A stretch of 40,187 nt of DNA from JASSUD01 sp031963365 (lineage in GTDB: Bacteria; Pseudomonadota; Gammaproteobacteria; Burkholderiales; Burkholderiaceae), in assembly GCA_031963365.1 (NCBI GenBank), contig JASSUF010000004.1, positions 1 to 40,187 on the forward strand, read 5' to 3'. Of the stretch, positions 35,215-40,187 are shown in pieces. Each line of letters starts with the position of its first letter. The first letter of the stretch is position 1. Both the position numbers and the translations under genes were made by a program. A model generated the notes under the pieces. That model searched no databases. It was not told the DNA's origin and saw nothing but the letters and a program-made list of their open reading frames with translations.

Positions 35215-35343
35215 GTTGGCGGTGACGAAGGAACCCCAACATGCAAGCCATCGCCTCCTTGATGACCAGCTTATAAACGCCAAAACCAAAGATCAAAAGC
35301 CTATGGCGCGCATGTTGGGGTTCGTACCTCACCACCAACCTAC
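35211..35343 (+). repeat. Family A element supplying the hldA stop
   Basis: GTAGGTTGGCGGTGACGAAG to TTCGTACCTCACC plus ACCAACCTAC, 133 bp. The centre is the second sub-type (GCCATCGCCTCC, ACCAGCTTATAAACGC, AAAGATCAAAAG). The TAG at 35212-35214 ends hldA. Confidence 0.92.
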
Positions 35344-35396
35344 CGAAATACATGCATAAAAGAGCTTTATCAAACTCCACCAGCCACAAGAGCACG
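35344..35396 (+). repeat. Conserved spacer between family A units
   Basis: CATGCATAAAAGAGCTTTATC then AAACTCCACC and CCACAAGA resemble the 36375-36415 spacer and the centre of the 1189 palindrome, so the spacer is part of the repeated unit. Confidence 0.7.
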
Positions 35397-35530
35397 GTAG
35401 GTTGGTGGTGACGAAGGAACCCCAACATGCAGGCCATCGCCTCCTTAATGACCGGCTTACAAACGCTCAAAATCAAAGATCAAAAGTCAGCGTTGCGCAT
35501 GTTGGGGTTCGTGCCTCACCACCAACCTAC
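35397..35530 (+). repeat. Family A element upstream of the toxin-antitoxin cassette
   Basis: A 134-bp complete copy, GTAGGTTGGTGGTGACGAAG to TTCGTGCCTCACC plus ACCAACCTAC, centre sub-type two (GACCGGCTTACAAACGCTC). It ends 23 bp before the operator of the antitoxin gene. Confidence 0.92.
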
Positions 35531-35542
35531 CCGACAGGGTCG

Positions 35543-35585
35543 TTGATCAAATATTTAATATGTAGTAACGTAACTACATATTAAA
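35543..35585 (+). promoter_or_regulatory. Promoter and palindromic operator of the phd-vapC cassette
   Basis: TTTAATATGTAGT (35554-35566) and ACTACATATTAAA (35573-35585) form a perfect 13-bp inverted repeat with a 6-bp centre. TTGATC at 35543 is a candidate -35 box and the AT-rich palindrome covers the -10 region. Antitoxins of the Phd/YefM type bind such palindromes to repress their own operon, so this is the likely autoregulatory site. Confidence 0.75.
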
Positions 35586-35601
35586 TTATCAAGGAGCAAG
35601 C

Positions 35602-35859
35602 ATGACGATCACCACAATTTCCAGTCGGGCTTTCAACCACGATCTTAGTCAAGCAAAGAAAGCTGCTAAAAGTGGCCCCGTATTTATCACGGACCGCGGT
35701 CGTCCAGCACATGTGTTGTTGAGTATTGAGCAATACAGACAAATTACCGGCAACCAAACAAGCATTATTGAGTTACTCGCCATGCCTAGCGCTGCAGAGG
35801 TTGATTTTGAGCCGCCTCGTTTAAATAGCGACCTTCATCGCCCCGCGGACTTCTTGTAA
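35602..35859 (+). CDS. Phd/YefM-type antitoxin
   Basis: An 85-residue antitoxin. The N-terminal half, with SSRAFNHDLSQAKKAAKSGP and VFITDRGRPAHVLLSIEQYR, matches the Phd/YefM DNA-binding fold. The C-terminal half (LAMPSAAEVDFEPPRL) would bind and block the toxin. AAGGAG stands before the ATG. Its stop shares a base with the toxin start (TAATG), the usual coupled layout. A palindromic operator precedes it. Confidence 0.93.
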   Translation: MTITTISSRAFNHDLSQAKKAAKSGPVFITDRGRPAHVLLSIEQYRQITGNQTSIIELLAMPSAAEVDFEPPRLNSDLHRPADFL

Positions 35860-36329
35860 TGTACTTACTCGACACCAATGTAGTTTCCGAGTTGCGTAAG
35901 GCAAAAACCGGCAAGCTCAACAAAAACGTTCTGGCATGGGCCAATACCGTTTCAGCCGCAGATCTATTCTTATCTGCTATTACGATATTAGAGTTAGAAA
36001 CAGGCATTCTATTAATAGAACGTCGAGACGCTTCACAAGGAGCGGTACTCCGTACCTGGCTGGATACGCACTTATTACCGGCTTTCTGTGGCCGCATTCT
36101 CAGCGTGGATACCGCTGTTGCTCAGCAATGCGCAAAATTGCATGTGCCAAACCCTCGTTCAGACAGAGACGCGCTTATTGCCGCAACGGCAATGGTTCAT
36201 GCAATGGTGGTGGTGACTCGGAATGTAGCTGACTTTAAGCCTACAGGAGTAAAAATACTAAACCCATGGGAAGCGTCATCCACGCAATGTGCACCGTCAG
36301 ACTTACAAACGCTCAAAAGCAAGAATTAA
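35859..36329 (+). CDS. vapC: VapC-type PIN domain toxin
   Basis: A 156-residue PIN ribonuclease. Acidic active-site residues sit in LLDTNVVSEL (Asp5, Glu11), ITILELETG (Glu45/Glu47), and SDRDALIAATA (Asp102/Asp104), with VVTRNVADF near the end. VapC toxins cut tRNA or rRNA when freed from the antitoxin. The usual family end is close to KILNPW at residue 137; here 19 more residues follow, and the last ten (from Ser147) are encoded by a truncated family A repeat. The cassette has family A copies on both sides. Confidence 0.93.
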   Translation: MYLLDTNVVSELRKAKTGKLNKNVLAWANTVSAADLFLSAITILELETGILLIERRDASQGAVLRTWLDTHLLPAFCGRILSVDTAVAQQCAKLHVPNPRSDRDALIAATAMVHAMVVVTRNVADFKPTGVKILNPWEASSTQCAPSDLQTLKSKN

Positions 36330-36374
36330 AAGTCAGCGGTACGCATGTTGGGGTTCGTTCCTCACCCCAACCTA
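36293..36374 (+). repeat. Family A right half, forming the vapC 3' end
   Basis: Starts in the repeat centre (CAGACTTACAAACGCTCAAA) and runs to GGGGTTCGTTCCTC plus ACCCCAACCTAC. The left arm is missing. The vapC reading frame ends at 36329, inside it. Confidence 0.85.
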
Positions 36375-36415
36375 CCAGATGGCTATGTAAATGGGCTTCT
36401 TTATCAAACTCCACG

Positions 36416-36548
36416 GTAGGTTGGTGGTGACGAAGGAACCCCAACATGCAAACCACTCACTCCTTAATGACCGGCTTATAAACGCTCAAAATCAAAGATC
36501 AAAAGTCAGCGGTATGCATGTTGGGGTTCGTACCTCACCCCAACCTAC
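36416..36548 (+). repeat. Family A element supplying the comEA stop
   Basis: A 133-bp complete copy, GTAGGTTGGTGGTGACGAAG to TTCGTACCTCACC plus CCAACCTAC. The outer TAG on the minus strand is the stop codon of the ComEA-like gene. The short stretch 36375-36415 before it is the conserved spacer (TTTATCAAACTCCAC). Confidence 0.92.
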
Positions 36549-36901
36549 CGCTTATTTTGGGGTCGGCTTGTTTTAGAAGCGTTTTTTGGAAGAGGGGGAA
36601 TGTTGGGAACGTTACCGAAAATAAGCCCTTGTGCTTCTAAACGAGCCACGGATTTTTGGCTTAGCCCTCTGATGCGTTCGGCTAAATCTTCTGCATTTCG
36701 GTAAGGGCCATTTTGATTGCGCTCGCTGATAATCAGTTTTGCGCGTGTCGGGCCTATCCCTTTGATAGATTGCAGTGCGCTTTCTTCTGCTGTATTGATT
36801 GCTATCTCTGCTTGCACTGTTGCAATGGTGGTGAGTGCGCTAAATGCACTTACACATCCTATTATTAGCCATTTTTTAATCACTGTATTCTCCGTATTCA
36901 A
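36545..36901 (-). CDS. ComEA-family helix-hairpin-helix protein
   Basis: A 118-residue protein with a signal peptide or anchor (LIIGCVSAFSALTTIATVQA) followed by a helix-hairpin-helix domain: INTAEESALQSIKGIGPTRA and IISERNQNGPYRNAEDL. ComEA proteins bind DNA in the periplasm during uptake, though short orphan members of this family are common and need not act in competence. The C-terminal tail after LIFGNVPNIPPLP is Lys/Asn/Pro-rich, and its stop TAG is the first three bases of TAGGTTGG in a family A repeat. Confidence 0.87.
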   Translation of the reverse strand: MNTENTVIKKWLIIGCVSAFSALTTIATVQAEIAINTAEESALQSIKGIGPTRAKLIISERNQNGPYRNAEDLAERIRGLSQKSVARLEAQGLIFGNVPNIPPLPKNASKTSRPQNKR

Positions 36902-37019
36902 ATAAGTTGTTTATGGAGAATTGAGTGTAGTGGGCCTTTTTTATGGTTAATAGTCTGCCAATTGGCTAAGGAATCTCTGCATAACCCCACTACTAATAAT
37001 AGCGATTTTAAATAAGTCA

Positions 37020-37089
37020 CTGATGTTACGCAGGTATTCAAAAAGACTGTGGTTCGCATGTTGGGGTTCGTACCTCACCACCAACCTAC
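37020..37089 (+). repeat. Fused family C motif and family A arm
   Basis: CTGATGTTACGCAGGTATTC, AAAAAGACTGTGGTTCGC, then a family A arm GTTGGGGTTCGTACCTCACC ending ACCAACCTAC. This C-plus-A order matches each arm of the 1189-1404 palindrome, so it resembles half of that structure. The rest of 36902-37149 shows no gene. Confidence 0.85.
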
Positions 37090-37149
37090 GATGCTTTGGT
37101 TTTTCTTGTGGTTAGTGAAGGTTTGGGTGAGTTCACGCTATGCGATTTC

Positions 37150-37875
37150 TCAAATGTAATACGCCGTACTAGTCATCACACGTGCAGCAATACGCATTAA
37201 AAAACGAACTGGTCGTGGTAATACGATGCCGCCGGCATGCAAAGCGGTTTTACCATGGGCAATTTCATCAGCGATCATACGTTCGAGAATCGCTATTGAA
37301 ATAGCGTCATGTGCTGGCCACTGCTTAAGATGGCCTGCGAGATGTTGCTCCACTTGGCGCTCTGTTTCCGCCATCATACCCAGACTAAAGCGGTCGCCAA
37401 ATACCCCCGCTAGCAATCCAATCATGAAAGCACCGCTATACCAAAAAGGGTTCAGCAAGCTTGGGCGCGTGCCTAACTGCGTCAGTCGTTCTGCAGTCCA
37501 ATTCAAATGGTCTTCTTCTTCATCAGAGGCCTTTTCAAAAAGCGCGCGTAATGGCTCCGAATGCGTAGCTTGTCTCTGCGCTTGGTACAAAGCTTGAGCA
37601 CAAATTTCACCCACATGATTCACACGCATTAAACGGGCTGCATGCTTTTTTTCCTGTGCAGACCAAAGGGTTTGCTTGCCCTCTATCCCCTCTCCCATAC
37701 TAGTTTGGTTTACTTTGGCATAGGAATGCTCCGTGGATACCTCGCAGTCTGCCTGCAGTGTTTCAGAGTCAGTTTGCAATGGCTTCTGAGGGAAAGGTTG
37801 CGCACCCGCAGACACCACTCCGGTAAACGCTCGCAGATGGCGGTCTATTTTTTTGATGCAATCATCTATGGTCAT
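37150..37875 (-). CDS. coq7: 2-polyprenyl-3-methyl-6-methoxy-1,4-benzoquinone monooxygenase
   Basis: A 241-residue Coq7 diiron hydroxylase that performs a late step of ubiquinone synthesis. Iron-ligand motifs are present: MRVNHVGEICAQALY (ExxH type), DEEEDHLNWTAERL, MMAETERQVEQHLAGHL, and MIADEIAHGKTAL. The residues near 25-70 form a polar insertion with Gln, Ser and Glu that is longer than usual. The start ATG at 37875 is divergent from the porin promoter. Confidence 0.95.
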   Translation of the reverse strand: MTIDDCIKKIDRHLRAFTGVVSAGAQPFPQKPLQTDSETLQADCEVSTEHSYAKVNQTSMGEGIEGKQTLWSAQEKKHAARLMRVNHVGEICAQALYQAQRQATHSEPLRALFEKASDEEEDHLNWTAERLTQLGTRPSLLNPFWYSGAFMIGLLAGVFGDRFSLGMMAETERQVEQHLAGHLKQWPAHDAISIAILERMIADEIAHGKTALHAGGIVLPRPVRFLMRIAARVMTSTAYYI

Positions 37876-38058
37876 TTTGTTATAGCTTTAAAAGGCAGAC
37901 ATGGAGCATGTCGATATACATTGAAGATTCATTATCACTCGTTTAATCCCACTACCTATACTGAGTGATTAATCAACATATTCTGTTGCAAAAATGATAC
38001 AAAAAAACAAATCATGCATAAGAAAAATCTTATTCTCATCTGGCCCTTTTTCCAAGTT

Positions 38059-38067
38059 TGCTACACT
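38059..38067 (+). promoter_or_regulatory. Extended -10 promoter of porin gene 1
   Basis: TGCTACACT (TGn then TACACT) lies inside CAAGTTTGCTACA, which recurs before porin gene 2. A second shared block, TGTTGCAAAAAT, stands about 75 bp upstream in both. Shared spacing supports a real promoter. The remaining 37876-38142 shows no gene. Confidence 0.6.
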
Positions 38068-38142
38068 CGGCCTCGCCCGTTTATTGCTATTAAAAAATAG
38101 AGTAGCAATAGGCAGTCTTAAGAATATCCAGTAGTATCAAAT

Positions 38143-38166
38143 TAGGGCGTGTCCTCAATTGCCCCA
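38143..38166 (+). repeat. Family B left-end fragment in the porin 1 leader
   Basis: TAGGGCGTGTCCTCAATTG followed by CCCCA is the outer 24 bases of family B. The interior and right end are missing. It starts 76 bp after the -10 box; the complete copy before porin 2 starts 79 bp after its -10 box. Confidence 0.82.
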
Positions 38167-38196
38167 CATTCCTCTCACTTTTTTAAAGCTCCGCGA

Positions 38197-39354
38197 ATGA
38201 AAAAATCGCTTATTACACTTGCGGCCTTCAGCGCCTTTGCAGGCGCAGCACAAGCAGAAAGCAGTGTCACACTATATGGTGTGATAGATATGGGCATGGA
38301 TTACATCACGTCGACGTCAAACGTCGACGCTGTGTCTAGCACCGTGGAAACTGGTCACACTTTGCGTCTTTCCAGTGGCACCCTGCAAGGAAGCCTGTGG
38401 GGCTTGCGCGGGGTTGAAGATTTGGGCAATGGTCTCAAAGCCATCTTTACACTAGAGAGCGGGTTTGATGCATTCAATGGGAAGTATGCCCAGAGCGGCA
38501 AACTGTTCAATGAACAAGCTTTTGTTGGTTTAACCGGAGAATTTGGCTCGGTTACGGTTGGTCGTCAATATGATTCTACCAATGACTTTGTTGCGCCTTT
38601 AGTGGCCAGCAATCGCGGCGCAGGTGACTTTGCAGCCCACCCAGGGGACCTAGATAACTTAGACAATTCATATCGCATCAATAACGCAATCAAATTTACC
38701 AGCGCAAATTATGATGGCATCACCTTCGGCGGTTTATATAGCTTCGGTGGAGTTCCTGGCAGTTTTTCTAAAAATCAAGTTTGGTCTGCAGGTGCGAACT
38801 TTGCAAATGGCCCTTTAGCTTTAGGCGCATCGGTCTTGAAGGCAAATAATCCTGCTGTGTCGTTCTTTGACTACTCGCCAGAACAAACGCTTAACGAAGC
38901 CAACGGCGCCATTGATGGTTTCGGCGCTCTCGCCAAAACCATGCAAATAATCACAGCGGCTGGTACCTACTCTTTTGGCTCCTTCACTGCTGGCCTGGCC
39001 TATAGCAATGTGCGATACAAAGGCGATGACATTATAGAGGGCCTCGCCATATTCCATACTACGGAAGCCAGTTTAAGTTACCAGTTCTCCCCAGTACTGT
39101 CTGGTATCGTTTCTGCTAACTATACGAACAGCACGGGCACGACTGGTGAGCCTGGAGGAAAGTATAAGCAACTCAATGTAGGCCTAAACTACGCACTCTC
39201 TAAACGTACCGATGTGTACTTCGTAGCCGCAGGTCAAAAGGCAAGCGGTACGGATTCTTTTGGTTTGGATGCAGTGGCTCACATGAAAGGGCTTTCACCT
39301 TCCATTACTGGCAGACAGCGCGTAGCACGCATTGGTATCCGTCATGCATTTTAA
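38197..39354 (+). CDS. Outer-membrane porin, OmpC-like (Burkholderiales type)
   Basis: A 385-residue Gram-negative porin. A 20-residue signal peptide (MKKSLITLAAFSAFAGAAQA) precedes SSVTLYGVIDMG, the typical first beta strand. GLRGVEDLGNGLKAIFTLES and FVGLTGEFGSVTVGRQY follow, and the protein ends in HAF with the terminal Phe needed for outer-membrane assembly. The frame extends back to 38149 through repeat DNA, but the signal peptide fixes the start at 38197. No Shine-Dalgarno is visible before it, unlike porin 2 (GGAG). A strong terminator follows. Confidence 0.95.
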   Translation: MKKSLITLAAFSAFAGAAQAESSVTLYGVIDMGMDYITSTSNVDAVSSTVETGHTLRLSSGTLQGSLWGLRGVEDLGNGLKAIFTLESGFDAFNGKYAQSGKLFNEQAFVGLTGEFGSVTVGRQYDSTNDFVAPLVASNRGAGDFAAHPGDLDNLDNSYRINNAIKFTSANYDGITFGGLYSFGGVPGSFSKNQVWSAGANFANGPLALGASVLKANNPAVSFFDYSPEQTLNEANGAIDGFGALAKTMQIITAAGTYSFGSFTAGLAYSNVRYKGDDIIEGLAIFHTTEASLSYQFSPVLSGIVSANYTNSTGTTGEPGGKYKQLNVGLNYALSKRTDVYFVAAGQKASGTDSFGLDAVAHMKGLSPSITGRQRVARIGIRHAF

Positions 39355-39394
39355 TATTAGGTAGACCGTACACGTAATGTGATGCGTTCCTTGC

Positions 39395-39432
39395 AAAAAA
39401 TGCCTGTGCTCTTTTAGACACAGGCATTTTTT
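39395..39432 (+). terminator. Intrinsic terminator of porin gene 1
   Basis: TGCCTGTG and CACAGGCA form a perfect 8-bp stem with a 10-nt loop, preceded by six A and followed by six T, so it can act in both directions. It stands 40 bp after the porin stop. Confidence 0.93.
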
Positions 39433-39551
39433 ATGCAATCCTCATAGACCGGTACTAAGCGCTACATGGCTAGAAACTGTTGCAAAAATACGACAAAAAG
39501 TAGGACTTATCAGCTAAAAACCTATTTTCTCTTTAATCAGTGGGTCAAGTT

Positions 39552-39560
39552 TGCTACATT
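39552..39560 (+). promoter_or_regulatory. Extended -10 promoter of porin gene 2
   Basis: TGCTACATT lies inside CAAGTTTGCTACA, the same block as before porin 1, with TGTTGCAAAAAT about 75 bp upstream. The stretch 39433-39638 has nothing else I recognise. Confidence 0.6.
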
Positions 39561-39638
39561 CGCGCTCAGCTTCTCGTTGGTTACGAAATTAGATTAATAG
39601 CAAGTAGCCTAAAAAACGTAAGTTGCAGCTACTTCTGT

Positions 39639-39781
39639 TAGGGCGTGTCCTCAATTGTCCAAAAGGGTTCATATTTGGGGGAGCAGGAGCGCAGGATCCT
39701 CACTGTACTTAAGTACAGTGAATACCTCGCACCGCACGACCTCAAAGATGGGCCCTTTGGGACAATTGAGGACACGCCCTA
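39639..39781. mobile_element. Family B element, complete (143 bp, MITE-like), in the porin 2 leader
   Basis: TA-flanked, with TAGGGCGTGTCCTCAATTG at the left and its exact inverse at the right. It contains a perfect 20-bp palindrome CACTGTACTTAAGTACAGTG at 39701-39720 and the CACCGCACGACCTCAAAGAT and GGGCCC blocks of the 16718 copy. No transposase is encoded. It lies between the promoter and the start of porin 2. Confidence 0.92.
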
Positions 39782-39846
39782 GCTAGCTCTGAATTCCGTA
39801 TTGTTTTTATTAGTATGTAATTCAATCCCCCTTTGGAGATCTTTGA

Positions 39847-40187
39847 ATGAAAAAATCGCTTATCGCGCTTGCAGCCTTTGGTGCATTTGCTGGCGCTGCG
39901 CAAGCTGAAAGCAGTGTTACGCTTTATGGCTTGATTGATACTGGTGTTAACTACGCTACCAAAACTAGCTCCTTTGATGTTGCTGGTAAGCCTGTTAATG
40001 CTGGCCGTTCCTATGCTTTGTCCAGTGGCGTTATGCAAGGTAGCCGTTGGGGCCTGCGCGGTGTTGAAGATTTGGGCAATGGTCTCAAAGCTATCTTCAC
40101 ACTGGAAAGCGGCTTTGATGTAAACAATGGTGAAGCTAGCCAAGGTGGCAAATTGTTCGGCCGTCAAGCTTTTGTTGGTTTGGCTGG
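39847..40187 (+). CDS. Outer-membrane porin, OmpC-like, second copy (cut by window edge)
   Basis: The open frame runs from the ATG at 39847 to the window end, 113 complete codons, with no stop. Signal peptide MKKSLIALAAFGAFAGAAQA, then SSVTLYGLIDTGVNYATK, GLRGVEDLGNGLKAIFTLES and KLFGRQAFVGL, closely similar to porin 1. GGAG stands 9 bases before the ATG. The two genes look like a tandem duplication with diverged surface regions. Confidence 0.94.
   Translation, partial: MKKSLIALAAFGAFAGAAQAESSVTLYGLIDTGVNYATKTSSFDVAGKPVNAGRSYALSSGVMQGSRWGLRGVEDLGNGLKAIFTLESGFDVNNGEASQGGKLFGRQAFVGLA

Noticed and set aside
35211..36548. CRISPR array
   Set aside because: The units are about 133 bp, palindromic in inverted arms, and separated by a conserved rather than variable spacer; no cas genes are near.

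Overview
The window reads as a chromosomal segment of a betaproteobacterium of the order Burkholderiales. Many gene neighbourhoods match Burkholderia-type order: truA beside fimV; uvrA divergent from an MFS gene followed by ssb; trpA-accD-folC-SPOR-cvpA-purF; mlaFEDA; ugd-hldA; OmpC-like porins. These blocks are shuffled, some are cut short, and short palindromic repeats sit at the breaks. That pattern suits an insertion-rich, possibly host-associated relative such as the Mycoavidus/Glomeribacter fungal endosymbionts. The organism call is inference from gene content only. I see no rRNA, tRNA or CRISPR array.

Layout. 1-1111: a group II intron (minus strand) cut by the window edge, with its reverse transcriptase, lying just after a terminator hairpin. 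1189-1404: a large palindrome. 1478-9326: pmbA, a short darP, a CobD/CbiB-family gene, truA, fimV and purB. 9567-14599: two unrecognised ORFs around slt and the 5-formyl-THF cyclo-ligase gene. 14412-17995: two peptide-ABC ATPases without their permeases, then an AI-2E family membrane protein. 18225-22930: uvrA, an MFS gene and ssb. 22975-29414: trpA, accD, folC, a SPOR protein, cvpA and purF, all plus strand. 29441-32726: mlaF, mlaE, mlaD, mlaA. 32800-35214: ugd and hldA. 35211-36548: an array of palindromic repeats with a phd/vapC toxin-antitoxin cassette inside it. 36545-37875: a ComEA-like gene and coq7. 38197-40187: two tandem porin genes, the second cut by the window edge.

Three short repeat families recur. 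Family A (about 133 bp) begins GTAGGTTGG and ends CCAACCTAC; each end is itself a hairpin, so the unit can fold as two hairpins or one long one. Family B (about 145 bp when complete) has TA-flanked terminal inverted repeats TAGGGCGTGTCCTCAATTG and a central perfect palindrome; it looks like a MITE. Family C is a motif CTGATGTTACGCAGGTATT at gene ends, sometimes fused to A arms.

The most striking observation is that the stop codons of six genes (CobD-like, uvrA, SPOR, ugd, hldA, comEA) lie inside the outermost bases of these repeats, and a seventh (vapC) ends inside a repeat. The TAG or TGA near the repeat ends is acting as the gene terminus. Repeats also abut the fimV start codon and sit in the 5' leaders of both porin genes.
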